From Limnobacter parvus (lineage in GTDB: Bacteria > Pseudomonadota > Gammaproteobacteria > Burkholderiales > Burkholderiaceae_B): DNA of 64,000 nucleotides. The position numbers were made by a program, and so were the translations under genes. Positions 44,680-53,262 of this stretch are shown piece by piece; position 1 is the stretch's first letter; every line of letters begins with the position of its first letter. The notes under the pieces were generated by a model. That model worked only from the letters and a program-made list of their open reading frames with translations, ran no database searches and was not told the origin of the DNA. The stretch covers positions 62,001 to 126,000 of the forward strand of contig NZ_JANKHG010000018.1 of NCBI RefSeq assembly GCF_024623725.1, written 5' to 3'.

Positions 44680-45462
44680 TCAACCAGATGAACTAACCCC
44701 TTCCACAAAAATAAACATGCTGCTGAGGTTGTCGGCACGCCCTTTCGCTCGGTCCAAGGCCAACTGATGAATGTGCTCAGTGCATGTTGGGTCGTGACGA
44801 AGATTGCAAGTCAGTAAAGCCAACTCCGAGTCACTGAAGTGTTCCCACAGCCCATCACTGCAGAGCACCACACAATCTCCGGGTTTCGCCACGGAAATTG
44901 GGGACACCTCAACAACCAGTTGTTGCGGTTGTTCCCCCAAGGCGGTGTACAAGGCGTTGCGGCTGGGTACTGGCTCTGTTTGCTGGTGGTCGGCCATCCA
45001 CTGCAGCACGCTGTGGTCTTTCGTTCGCGCAGCAAGCTCGCTGCTCCGAAAATGATAGACCCGCGAATCGCCTACATGCAGCCAAACCAATTGCCCACTT
45101 TGTTGATTCAGCACCAACGCACACAGGGTGGTGTGCATGTTTTCAAGCTCAGAATGCAACTGCTGCGATTTCAAAATGCCCGAATTCACTCGATGTACCA
45201 TGGCCAACAACTGGTTTGCATCTTGTGTTGGGGTGAGGGCAAACTCATTCAATAAGGCATTTACGGCATGGGTCGATGCCACTTCACCACCCCGATGACC
45301 ACCGGCACCATCGGCCAACACACAAATCAACCAATCGCCCACCATGCGCTGCCCCAAGGCATCCTGATTTTCTGCGCGGTGACCTATATCGCTTCGTTCA
45401 AGCACACGTGTTTTGACAGGGTTGCCAGCGTTTGAACCGCTGAGTTGTAGTGTTAATTCCAT
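44680..45462 (-). CDS. pppA: T6SS PP2C-type protein phosphatase PppA
   Basis: The 260-residue product is a PP2C-type phosphatase: R-x-x-N-Q-D near the start, L-A-D-G-A-G-G-H-R-G-G-E (about residue 46), H-V-G-D-S-R, and L-C-S-D-G-L-W-E-H. The aspartates bind two metal ions. In Pseudomonas T6SS it reverses PpkA phosphorylation of the FHA protein. The ATG at 45462 overlaps the stop of the FHA gene by 10 bases, so the two are coupled. It ends the minus-strand T6SS arm. Confidence 0.9.
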   Translation of the reverse strand: MELTLQLSGSNAGNPVKTRVLERSDIGHRAENQDALGQRMVGDWLICVLADGAGGHRGGEVASTHAVNALLNEFALTPTQDANQLLAMVHRVNSGILKSQQLHSELENMHTTLCALVLNQQSGQLVWLHVGDSRVYHFRSSELAARTKDHSVLQWMADHQQTEPVPSRNALYTALGEQPQQLVVEVSPISVAKPGDCVVLCSDGLWEHFSDSELALLTCNLRHDPTCTEHIHQLALDRAKGRADNLSSMFIFVEGVSSSG

Positions 45463-46475
45463 GTGTCGTTCAACTTTTGATAACGCTCGCAATACAAATC
45501 CCACAAACGTGCCTTGCGTGTGGCACTTAAGCCCATCGCCAATCCACCTTGGCGGGTGGCCTCGGCCATGATGACCTGGGGGTCGAAAGTGGTTTGCATT
45601 TGCTCAATCGTGGTTTGAATGCGCGCTACACTCAATTGCATGTGAATTAACACGTCTTGAAAAGCCTGCTGTAAAGCCTGATCAGCAGGCAAGTAAGCTT
45701 GTGAGGGTTCGCCCAGCAACCGGGCCATAGCCTCTTCTGGCGAGCTCGAAAACTTCAAGGGGTTGTTGGCCTTGCCTGAAATGGTGGTTAAATCACCACC
45801 CATTTCTTCTTTGAACACGCGCCTGGCTTGCAACAACTGCATGCAACCTTGAACACCGATTCCCAACAAATACCGCAGGTTTTCGAGTTCTTTCTCGGTG
45901 GCTGGCTGCGCTGCGTTCGACAATGGAACTTCTGGCTCGATGGATCGATTAACCTGTGCGCCCTGAGAACCTACGTACATGCGCTGCGCCAGCACGGGCA
46001 CGCGGGAAACAGAGTCTTGTGCCTGATGCTGTGAAGCGGGGCTCAAATCGGCCAACAAGTCATCAATATTTAACGCCGGTTCGGCTTGGGGCATCAAGGA
46101 CTCAAGCGGATCAACTTCCTGCCGGGGCAATAAAGCATCCAGTCCCGACCAGTGGGCATCTGCCATTTCCAAGGTCAGCAGGTAGTCGCCAATCTTCAAC
46201 ACGTCACCCAGATTCAAACGAACCTGTTCTCCCTGCGGCATGGGTTTGCCATTGACCTGCGTGCTGTTGGTTCCCAGGTCGGTCCAGTAGCACTGCGCAT
46301 CATCAATGTGTATTCGGGCATGCTGACGCGACACAATTCGATTGGGATCATCGAGCACCCAAGTGCATTCCTGCGAACGACCAACAATGCCGCCATGCAG
46401 TGGCACGGGCCACGGCTGAAGCGATGTTGTTGAAGGCTGCAGACAATCAACTTTGAACTGGAAGCTTGAGTTCAT
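45453..46475 (-). CDS. tagH: T6SS FHA-domain protein (TagH/Fha)
   Basis: The 340-residue product has an N-terminal FHA domain with G-R-S, S-R-Q-H-A-R, D-L-G-T-N-S-T and a C-terminal TagH-type region with N-N-P-L-K-F-S and E-A-M-A-R-L-L-G. The FHA domain binds phosphothreonine, here probably on PpkA or on itself, and the protein is a switch for T6SS assembly. The ATG at 46475 follows AGGAAG; the frame is open up to 46640 but the extra residues lack any FHA character. Confidence 0.9.
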   Translation of the reverse strand: MNSSFQFKVDCLQPSTTSLQPWPVPLHGGIVGRSQECTWVLDDPNRIVSRQHARIHIDDAQCYWTDLGTNSTQVNGKPMPQGEQVRLNLGDVLKIGDYLLTLEMADAHWSGLDALLPRQEVDPLESLMPQAEPALNIDDLLADLSPASQHQAQDSVSRVPVLAQRMYVGSQGAQVNRSIEPEVPLSNAAQPATEKELENLRYLLGIGVQGCMQLLQARRVFKEEMGGDLTTISGKANNPLKFSSSPEEAMARLLGEPSQAYLPADQALQQAFQDVLIHMQLSVARIQTTIEQMQTTFDPQVIMAEATRQGGLAMGLSATRKARLWDLYCERYQKLNDTWN

Positions 46476-46483
46476 GAGGCTTC

Positions 46484-47269
46484 CTATCGCAGCACAAACA
46501 CTTCTCCACCCAACACACCCACATGCATGGGTAGGTGGATGGTGGTGTTGTCTTCGACACATTGAAATTGAAACAAGGCCTGATGCTGCATGTTCAGCAA
46601 GGCATACACCGCCGAATTTCGCACGGTATAAAAAAGCCACGCCTGCGGGTCCTGCATTGAATCTTCAAGCGTGCTGTTCATGCAGAGTTGATTCAAATAC
46701 TTCGTGAAATTGCTGTGGGCTTGTTGAAGATCAAGGCCATAAGCAGTGGCGATTTCACGGTTGCGATGCGTAAAGTAAGGCGACAACGCCGACACTTTCC
46801 TGCCGCGAAACAGGCCCTGCATGTTCAATACAAAGTCCTGTATTTTTATGCGGTCGCTTTCAGTGGGTGTGGACTGCAAAACATCAAGATAACGCCAGCG
46901 CGGAAATGAGACCGGCAAATCAAGCTGTACATCAAGCATGCGTGCTTTGTGTATTCGTTGCCCGCGATTGAATGATTCTTCAAGTGCAAACAGAATATGC
47001 GGCTCGACCTGCGTGGCAGAGCCACGGTCTTTTTGCAACTCAACCCACACTTGAACCGAGCAATCGGATTTGGCCAGAACACTGCCTTCACCATCTGGCA
47101 ATTCTTCCAAACTGAACACCTGAAGGCGGTTCTCTCCGGCCTGAATAAATTCATGCACAGGCATGCGAACTTCCTGCCCTGCATTCAGCTTCCCGAGAAT
47201 CATTCCATTGAGCGCAAGCAAAGCGTCTTGCCCCAACGCAATGGCTCGCAGCAACAGGGTTTTATCCAT
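46484..47269 (-). CDS. Unknown protein in the T6SS minus-strand arm (261 aa)
   Basis: I do not recognise a family for this 261-residue protein. It has no signal peptide or membrane helix, and about five charged helical stretches. A Y-F-T-H-R-N-R-E-I-A segment around residue 171 and the end M-H-V-G-V-L-G-G-E-V-F-V-L-R are its most distinct parts. The start overlaps the upstream 461-residue gene by 8 bases, and the FHA gene starts 9 bases after it. This tight packing suggests a structural or regulatory T6SS part rather than a free-standing effector. Confidence 0.75.
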   Translation of the reverse strand: MDKTLLLRAIALGQDALLALNGMILGKLNAGQEVRMPVHEFIQAGENRLQVFSLEELPDGEGSVLAKSDCSVQVWVELQKDRGSATQVEPHILFALEESFNRGQRIHKARMLDVQLDLPVSFPRWRYLDVLQSTPTESDRIKIQDFVLNMQGLFRGRKVSALSPYFTHRNREIATAYGLDLQQAHSNFTKYLNQLCMNSTLEDSMQDPQAWLFYTVRNSAVYALLNMQHQALFQFQCVEDNTTIHLPMHVGVLGGEVFVLR

Positions 47270-48647
47270 GTATTAACTCCCACTGCATCAAGGTGGAAGC
47301 AGGAAGCAGAGCCCAGCTTTTGGAGGCAATGCCACACAGGGGGTCAAAAGCTTGCCATTGGCACACCAGTTCAGAATGACTCAAGGTAAGTTCAGCATCC
47401 AGGCGGTGAAATTCTGGATCAATCTTGGTAAGCAGCGTGAAGGTCATTTCCCCGGCATTTTGGTTGCGCAAGTTCAGCAAGGGCCTACCCACACACACCA
47501 CAGGCGACAGTTGAATTTTCAAGGGCACGGTTTGCTGACAGATCAGCAAGGGTTCGCCAAATGGCAGTTGGCCCGCAGGCCGTGCATCATATAAATTCCA
47601 GTCGATGCACACATCGCGGGCTGCTTGAATGGTCAAGTTGACCAACACACCCGCATGCAGAAAGTGGGCATGCCATTGCAATGCACCTGCGGGCAAATGC
47701 AAGGTGGTGATGCCGGTGGAAACAAACTCGACTGGTGCACCAATGCCAGTGGCTTTGCGCCACCCTGCATGCAGGTCAAAATCGACGTGCATGAAAGGCT
47801 TTGCAACACGAACGCCTGCATCGTTCAAGTGATCAACACCATGCCAGGCACTTTCAACTTGGCGGATGGCCGCATTTGTCCATTCAAATGCACGCTGCCC
47901 GTATTGGACCCTGGCCGTGCGCGCATCCACCACTTCAAGTTGTTGCATGGGTTTAAAACCGCTGCCTTGGTTGGTGCCCTGGTTAATACCCAATTCACAC
48001 CGCTCAACAATCGGGTTCGGGCTGACAATCCATGGATCGTTTGAAATGGCCTGTTCACACATTTGTGCCAAAAGTTTTTCAGGCGTGAACTTTCCAAACA
48101 ACTTGTGCTGAAATCCGGTTTCACTTCGAAAGATATTGGCTTGTGTATTGAATTCCGAACAAACAACGGGATCAATAACCCCTTCGTGATTACACGCCAC
48201 TTCAAGCAAAAACTGGCCGGGCACATGTGCCCTCAAACCTTGAAGCAAATCGGGTTCAGCCTGTAATTCAAGCCATGCCTGATCAACACGGCCCACACCT
48301 GCCAAAGTCTTGTGCAAGTGCTGATACGCAGTGGGCGGCACACCACGGTTCAATGCCAGCTGAACACACTGGGCAACCAAAGCTTGTGGGGACAACAGCA
48401 CCTCGAAAAATTGCTTGAAGTCAACTTCACCCACATAATAAGAAAGCAGCACGCACGCTTGCTGATAGGCACTCAATACCCCGTGTTGCTGCAGGCTTTG
48501 AATCGCATTTTCTAAGGAATCTTGAAAATCAGATTGGCTGCTGTAGCCGTGGTCCAGATCAAGCTCAGTGAGCAAGGCGTGAATTCTATGCAAGTTGTCC
48601 TCACACGCCAGTGCCTCGAAACCTGCTTTCAAATCGAGCGTCATCAT
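47262..48647 (-). CDS. Unknown protein downstream of the VgrG adaptor (461 aa)
   Basis: This 461-residue product has no recognised domain. The N-terminal 150 residues look helical; the middle contains H-V-D-F-D-L-H-A-G-W and several W-H or H-A-H-F-L-H pairs; the C-terminal third looks beta-rich. No signal peptide or catalytic motif is evident. Its ATG overlaps the stop of the DUF4123-like gene (ATGATGA), and it overlaps the next gene by 8 bases. Its place suggests a VgrG-delivered effector or a baseplate-linked part, but neither is shown by sequence. Confidence 0.75.
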   Translation of the reverse strand: MMTLDLKAGFEALACEDNLHRIHALLTELDLDHGYSSQSDFQDSLENAIQSLQQHGVLSAYQQACVLLSYYVGEVDFKQFFEVLLSPQALVAQCVQLALNRGVPPTAYQHLHKTLAGVGRVDQAWLELQAEPDLLQGLRAHVPGQFLLEVACNHEGVIDPVVCSEFNTQANIFRSETGFQHKLFGKFTPEKLLAQMCEQAISNDPWIVSPNPIVERCELGINQGTNQGSGFKPMQQLEVVDARTARVQYGQRAFEWTNAAIRQVESAWHGVDHLNDAGVRVAKPFMHVDFDLHAGWRKATGIGAPVEFVSTGITTLHLPAGALQWHAHFLHAGVLVNLTIQAARDVCIDWNLYDARPAGQLPFGEPLLICQQTVPLKIQLSPVVCVGRPLLNLRNQNAGEMTFTLLTKIDPEFHRLDAELTLSHSELVCQWQAFDPLCGIASKSWALLPASTLMQWELIHG

Positions 48648-49102
48648 GCCGGCACCTGCTTGATTTGTAGCTGATCGCCTTGCATCACATACAGCTCAAC
48701 CTGTTCGCCCACAGCAAACCCAAACGACTGAATTGGACCGAACAGATTCGACAAATCGCTGCCGTTCAGCGTATTGAGTGCAATCTTCAGATACCGCGGA
48801 TCAAACCAAGGCCACACCCGATTGCAGCCCAGTTCATCTTGAAGTTGGCGCATTCGCCGCAGATGATTTTTTAATAGAGAAAATGGGATCGGATTCACTG
48901 AAACGACATAGCCCCGTTCAACCGGCTTCCACGCCCACAACTTGTTGTTGATCAAGCCCGCATCGGCAAGTTTCACCACACTCACGTTGCAATCAATGGG
49001 AATGGCACCGCCCACGGTGCGCCCCAAAAAAGCTGGAAACTCGACCAATGCAGGGCCTTGAGAAATCAGATCACTGGGGGCCACCCCGTACACAGACTGC
49101 AT
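48644..49102 (-). CDS. DUF4123-like T6SS effector adaptor, short form
   Basis: The 152-residue product matches the C-terminal two thirds of DUF4123 adaptors, which hold effectors on VgrG: a G-P-A-L-V-E-F segment, then L-L-K-N-H-L-R-R-M, W-F-D-P-R-Y-L-K-I-A-L and L-F-G-P-I-Q-S-F. The usual N-terminal part is absent; a stop lies just upstream of the ATG, so it is not a missed start. It lies 13 bases after vgrG. The cargo it carries would be expected next door, which points to the unknown 461-residue protein. Confidence 0.65.
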   Translation of the reverse strand: MQSVYGVAPSDLISQGPALVEFPAFLGRTVGGAIPIDCNVSVVKLADAGLINNKLWAWKPVERGYVVSVNPIPFSLLKNHLRRMRQLQDELGCNRVWPWFDPRYLKIALNTLNGSDLSNLFGPIQSFGFAVGEQVELYVMQGDQLQIKQVPA

Positions 49103-49115
49103 CGCATGCTACCTG

Positions 49116-51173
49116 TCAGGAAAGTGGGTCAACGGGCGGCTCGACCACCGAAGGTGCCAGCGCACTTTCAGGTGGCGTAGGCGAAGCACCGCCTGCACCC
49201 TCAGCTTCAGCGCCGCCGCCATAAGTGATGGAAGGTGAACTGATTTTTATGCCCACCGGAGTCATGACAATCGATGAAGCGCCCACATTCAAGGACATGA
49301 ACAAACCAGCGCTCAGCTTCAAGCCAACACCTGCCTTTACATTACCCAACATGTCTGTGCTCAGGTTCAGGTTGCCCACTGCATCCACATCGGTGCTGCC
49401 CCGGGATTTTAATGAGCATTGCCCAGCAGTGCTGATGGTAATTTGCCCGTTGTTCATCAAGCTGAACAAACCCTGAACCGTGGCCAGTACATCGTCGTTT
49501 GCAGTCAGGCTTAACGCCTTGTCGATTTGCTGGCTAACCTGGCCCAACACGGTACGCGACACATCGGCCTTGATTTCTTCAATCAAGTTCCCGTGCAGCA
49601 GGCTGTTGGAGTTTCCACGAATTTCAGTGCTGCTGTTGTTCTTGATCAGGCTCATGTAATCTTTCTCGGCCTGAAACCAAACGTATTCGCTGCCCAGCTT
49701 GTCGTCAAAGCGCAATTCATTGAAATTGCTGGGCGAGCCTTTTTCGGAAGACTGCGAGCGCAAACCCGACACTGTTTTGTTGCCGGGCAAAGAATAGGGC
49801 GGTGTTTGTTCCGCGTTGAACGACATCCCAGTGACCAGTGGACGATCGGGGTCGCCGTCTTCAAACGACACCACCACCTCCTGACCAATGCGTGGAATTG
49901 CAACAAAGCCCCAACCCTTTCCGGCTGAAAGCGAAGCCACGCGCACCCAGCACGAGCTGTTTTCATTGCGCAGGCCGTAGCGGTCCCAATAAAACTGAAT
50001 CTTGATTCGGCCGAATTCATCGGTGTGAATTTCACGGCCTTCCGGACCCACCACCAATGCGGGCAAAGGCCCCCTGACTTGAGGCTTTCTGGTTTTGCGT
50101 TCAGGCCGGAAAGGCTGGCTGGACTCAATGGCCTCGAATTGACAATCAAAATCGGATTGCGCGCCGCCATTGGCTTCGGGTTCTGACTCGTGAATGCCAA
50201 TGCGGGTACTAACAATCAACAGGCTTTTGGAAAAAGCGGGGTTGTCTTTGCACACGGTTTTCAGCAAATAGCCAGCGCTGACACCACGCGCTGCGGTGCT
50301 TGCATTGAACACCAGTTGTCGCGCCTGCGCCTCTTCGTGGCGAAGCTGGCTGTAATGCGCACCCTCACCTTCGTTTTCATACTCGCCGGGGTATTCAAAC
50401 ACCTCAAAGGCCGAGTTGTACGACTCAGCTTTGCCTTGCGAATTCACCAACAAAGAAGAGGACGGTGTTTTGAAGTTGTAATCAGTGTGTGCATGCCGGG
50501 GGGGCTCAATCGACTTTCGCATCGCCATGCTGGCAATGATTTCCTGAGGCGTTAAACGACCGCCTTGCGCAGCCGGGTCGTAAGTCAGGGAATCATAGCC
50601 TGGGAAGCTTGCATGGGCAGTACTTGAATCTATCAACACCAGGGTGTGCGAATTGTTTGCATTCTCGAAATAGAAGTAAACACCCTCCTGTTCAAGAATG
50701 CGGCGAATGAAATTCAGGTCGCTTTCGCCGTACTGAACCACATATTCCCAAACGCGTTTTGCACCAATACTTCGATCAATAAAACGCACCGAGGGGTGAC
50801 CATGGCGCGCAATTACTTCCGCCACAATGGCAGGTATGTTTTTGTTTTGATAAACCCGAAATTCCTGATTTTTACCGAGCAGCCAGGTCCATGATTTCAG
50901 TTCAAGCCGGTACGCACACCGCCCGCCTGTGGCCATGGACACTTGTTCCATTTCAACAATGACACCATCGAAATAGCGTTTGCTTTGCTCGCGTGTTTCA
51001 AACGCCAAACAAAGGTTTTTTCCCAAAAAGTCATCTGCATTCAAAGTGGCAGAGTCAGACTCAAGGTACACCGTGCCGGTGCTGTTCTCCGACAAGGCCT
51101 CATGCAGGCGTGCAGACCTGAAATGCACTTCGTCCAGCGGGGCTGATCCGCTCAGGCTAATCAGTTTGTTCAT
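49116..51173 (-). CDS. vgrG: T6SS spike protein VgrG (TssI)
   Basis: The 685-residue product has the VgrG order: a gp27-like first part (to about residue 370), an OB-fold linker around G-P-E-G-R-E-I-H-T-D-E-F-G-R-I-K-I-Q-F-Y-W, W-V-R-V-A-S, and G-D-P-D-R-P-L-V-T-G, then a repeat-rich gp5-like needle. It ends in a proline-rich, low-complexity tail of about 30 residues with no enzyme domain. It forms the puncturing tip. It is the second gene of the minus-strand arm, followed by the adaptor-like gene. Confidence 0.93.
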   Translation of the reverse strand: MNKLISLSGSAPLDEVHFRSARLHEALSENSTGTVYLESDSATLNADDFLGKNLCLAFETREQSKRYFDGVIVEMEQVSMATGGRCAYRLELKSWTWLLGKNQEFRVYQNKNIPAIVAEVIARHGHPSVRFIDRSIGAKRVWEYVVQYGESDLNFIRRILEQEGVYFYFENANNSHTLVLIDSSTAHASFPGYDSLTYDPAAQGGRLTPQEIIASMAMRKSIEPPRHAHTDYNFKTPSSSLLVNSQGKAESYNSAFEVFEYPGEYENEGEGAHYSQLRHEEAQARQLVFNASTAARGVSAGYLLKTVCKDNPAFSKSLLIVSTRIGIHESEPEANGGAQSDFDCQFEAIESSQPFRPERKTRKPQVRGPLPALVVGPEGREIHTDEFGRIKIQFYWDRYGLRNENSSCWVRVASLSAGKGWGFVAIPRIGQEVVVSFEDGDPDRPLVTGMSFNAEQTPPYSLPGNKTVSGLRSQSSEKGSPSNFNELRFDDKLGSEYVWFQAEKDYMSLIKNNSSTEIRGNSNSLLHGNLIEEIKADVSRTVLGQVSQQIDKALSLTANDDVLATVQGLFSLMNNGQITISTAGQCSLKSRGSTDVDAVGNLNLSTDMLGNVKAGVGLKLSAGLFMSLNVGASSIVMTPVGIKISSPSITYGGGAEAEGAGGASPTPPESALAPSVVEPPVDPLS

Positions 51174-51195
51174 TGTGGTACAGGGTCAGTCCAGA

Positions 51196-51738
51196 TCAAG
51201 GCAAGCGGCTAATTTCAACTCGACGGTTGGCGGGTGCAAACGGATTATTCGCATCCACCAGCTTGTCGGCTCCCTTGCCTTCCACGCGCAGCAAGGTGGG
51301 TGCAACACCCTTTTGAACCAGATAAGACTTCACCGCCTTGGCTCGCTCGGATGACAGCGCTTGATTCAACGGCGCGTTACCGCTTGCGTCGGCATGCCCA
51401 GTTACCAGTACCGAGGGCGAGTCTGAGGGGCGATTGCTGAGCACTTGGGCAAACACATCGAGCTGCTTTTTCAGTTCAACTGGCAATTCCGCAGAGCCTA
51501 GCTGGAAGTGGGCATTGGGAATTGAAAAGCGCACAGCAGGCTTAAAGCCCATGCACTTGAAACCGTTCTTGCGGAGTTCTTCACAAGCCTCTTCAGGAAA
51601 CAAACCTTCTTTCACCTGCTCTACAGCGGGAACTGTGTCGACCAAATCGACCACCAACGAATCGGCATGGGCAAGCGAATGCAGACCAACAAAGAGGGGC
51701 GCCATCAAAGCGAACTTCAGGATGTGTTTCTCAAACAT
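51196..51738 (-). CDS. Exported OmpA-domain protein in the T6SS locus
   Basis: The 180-residue product has a signal peptide (ending A-H-A-D) and a C-terminal OmpA-like domain with V-T-G-H-A-D-A-S-G and N-R-R-V-E-I, which bind peptidoglycan. A cysteine pair (E-E-A-C... K-C-M) lies between. It is the first gene of the minus-strand arm. It may fix the T6SS or a related complex to the cell wall from the periplasm; TssL also has such a domain, so two anchors would be present. Confidence 0.85.
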   Translation of the reverse strand: MFEKHILKFALMAPLFVGLHSLAHADSLVVDLVDTVPAVEQVKEGLFPEEACEELRKNGFKCMGFKPAVRFSIPNAHFQLGSAELPVELKKQLDVFAQVLSNRPSDSPSVLVTGHADASGNAPLNQALSSERAKAVKSYLVQKGVAPTLLRVEGKGADKLVDANNPFAPANRRVEISRLP

Positions 51739-51897
51739 AGCTACTCCGGAATAGGTAGGGCATCGGTAAAAAAATCACCTTAAAAAATCTCGTGTTAGGA
51801 TTTTTCGCGACTTGGGCGTCGAGTCTATTCCTTTTAAAAAAATTCGCTCAACGAGTGATACATCCCAGTAAACAGAGAGTGAAACTCATCCCCCGTT
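51739..51897. promoter_or_regulatory. Divergent promoter region of the T6SS arms
   Basis: A 159-base A/T-rich gap separates the two arms and must hold both promoters. It contains runs such as AAAAAAATCACC and TTTTAAAAAAATTCGC. I could not fix -35/-10 boxes or a sigma-54 site with confidence. Confidence 0.45.
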
Positions 51898-53262
51898 ATG
51901 ACTAAAAACAGCCGAGTGATTTGGAGTGAAGGGCTTTTTCTACAGCCACAACATTTCCAGCAGCAAGAACGCTTTTTCGAGCATGAAATTCATGTGCGAA
52001 CTGCGAACTTCAATGCGTATTCCCATGGTTTTCATACGCTGCAACTGGACCCAGATTTGTTGCTGGCCGGAAAAATTGGTGTATTAAAGGCATCTGGTTT
52101 TTTCCAGGATGGCACTTACTTTTCAATTCCTGATCAAGACCCTGCCCCGCCCTGTCTGAACATTTCTAGCTTTCCAAAATCGGGAAAAGTTTTTCTGTCA
52201 CTGGCCAAACCACATTGGTCGGCCGGGCAGCTTGACTGGCAAGCCAACAAACCCGAAAAAAACACCGCAAGTACTTCAAAATTTTTGTCAAACACAGAAG
52301 AAATTCCGAGTGTGTACGACCCTGAACTTGATTCCCAATCTGTCGAGCTGGCCCGGCTTAACCTGTTTTTGAGCGCTGATGCCCTGCACCAGGAAGGCCA
52401 TGTGCAGCTGCAGTTGTGCGAACTTCAGGAATCGAAAAATCACGAAATTCAAATCAACACGCGGTTTATCGAACCCTGCTTGTGTGGATTGAAAAACGCG
52501 AATATTCGCCAAGTACTTGAAGCTGTGCTGGGTCTGCTTGAAAGCAAAATAGCGCAACTTCGCCAACGTAGAATTCGCAAGGGCAGCCACAACAGTTCTG
52601 AAATTGGCGACTTCCTTTTGTTGCAGAGCTGCACTCAACACAGGCTGGTTATTGCACATTTGCTGAATACCAAACAATTGCACCCTGAAGTGGCCTACCT
52701 TCGCTTGCTGGCCTGCCTGGGCGCGGTGACTTTGTACGGCGATGACACCGCCGCCGACTTTTCACCCAATTACGACCACGACAACTTGCGCTTGGCTTTT
52801 GAAAATGTACTGAACGGTATTCGCAACGCGTTGGCTGGGCTTCACGATCAACATGCAATTCAAATTCCCTTGGTTCAAAAACAGGGTGGTGTGCACATCG
52901 GCCAGGTAACCGATCGCAGCTTGCTGAGCGACGCGCATTTTTACCTCACCGTGCATGCCCTGGCGCCCGAAGAATTGGTACAACGCCAATTCCCAAGCAC
53001 TGTGAAAATTGGCCCGGTTGAAAAGCTGCGTGATTTGGTGAATTTGAATTTGCCGGGCGTTCGGATGAAAACTGTTCAGCAAAGCCCTGCGGCGCTCCCC
53101 TATTACGCAGACCACATTTATTTCCAACTGGAAACACGCACAGAACCCCTGTGGAAAATGCTGGAGCAAACCGGGCATTTGGCCATTCACTATGCCGGGG
53201 ATTTGCCCGAACTGCGCATTGAACTGTGGGCAGTTCGCCGTGAACAGGAGCGCTTGCTTTGA
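51898..53262 (+). CDS. tssK: T6SS baseplate protein TssK
   Basis: The 454-residue product starts V-I-W-S-E-G-L-F-L-Q-P-Q-H-F-Q-Q-Q-E-R, the signature of TssK, and keeps the family layout with a neck helix and C-terminal I-Y-F-Q-L region. TssK joins the baseplate to the TssJLM membrane complex. It is the first gene of the plus-strand arm. Its stop overlaps the TTG start of tssL. Confidence 0.95.
   Translation: MTKNSRVIWSEGLFLQPQHFQQQERFFEHEIHVRTANFNAYSHGFHTLQLDPDLLLAGKIGVLKASGFFQDGTYFSIPDQDPAPPCLNISSFPKSGKVFLSLAKPHWSAGQLDWQANKPEKNTASTSKFLSNTEEIPSVYDPELDSQSVELARLNLFLSADALHQEGHVQLQLCELQESKNHEIQINTRFIEPCLCGLKNANIRQVLEAVLGLLESKIAQLRQRRIRKGSHNSSEIGDFLLLQSCTQHRLVIAHLLNTKQLHPEVAYLRLLACLGAVTLYGDDTAADFSPNYDHDNLRLAFENVLNGIRNALAGLHDQHAIQIPLVQKQGGVHIGQVTDRSLLSDAHFYLTVHALAPEELVQRQFPSTVKIGPVEKLRDLVNLNLPGVRMKTVQQSPAALPYYADHIYFQLETRTEPLWKMLEQTGHLAIHYAGDLPELRIELWAVRREQERLL

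Noticed and set aside
46484-47269. Reading the 261-residue T6SS gene as TssA
   Set aside because: It lacks the ImpA-type N-terminal domain and the expected length; no convincing motif was found.
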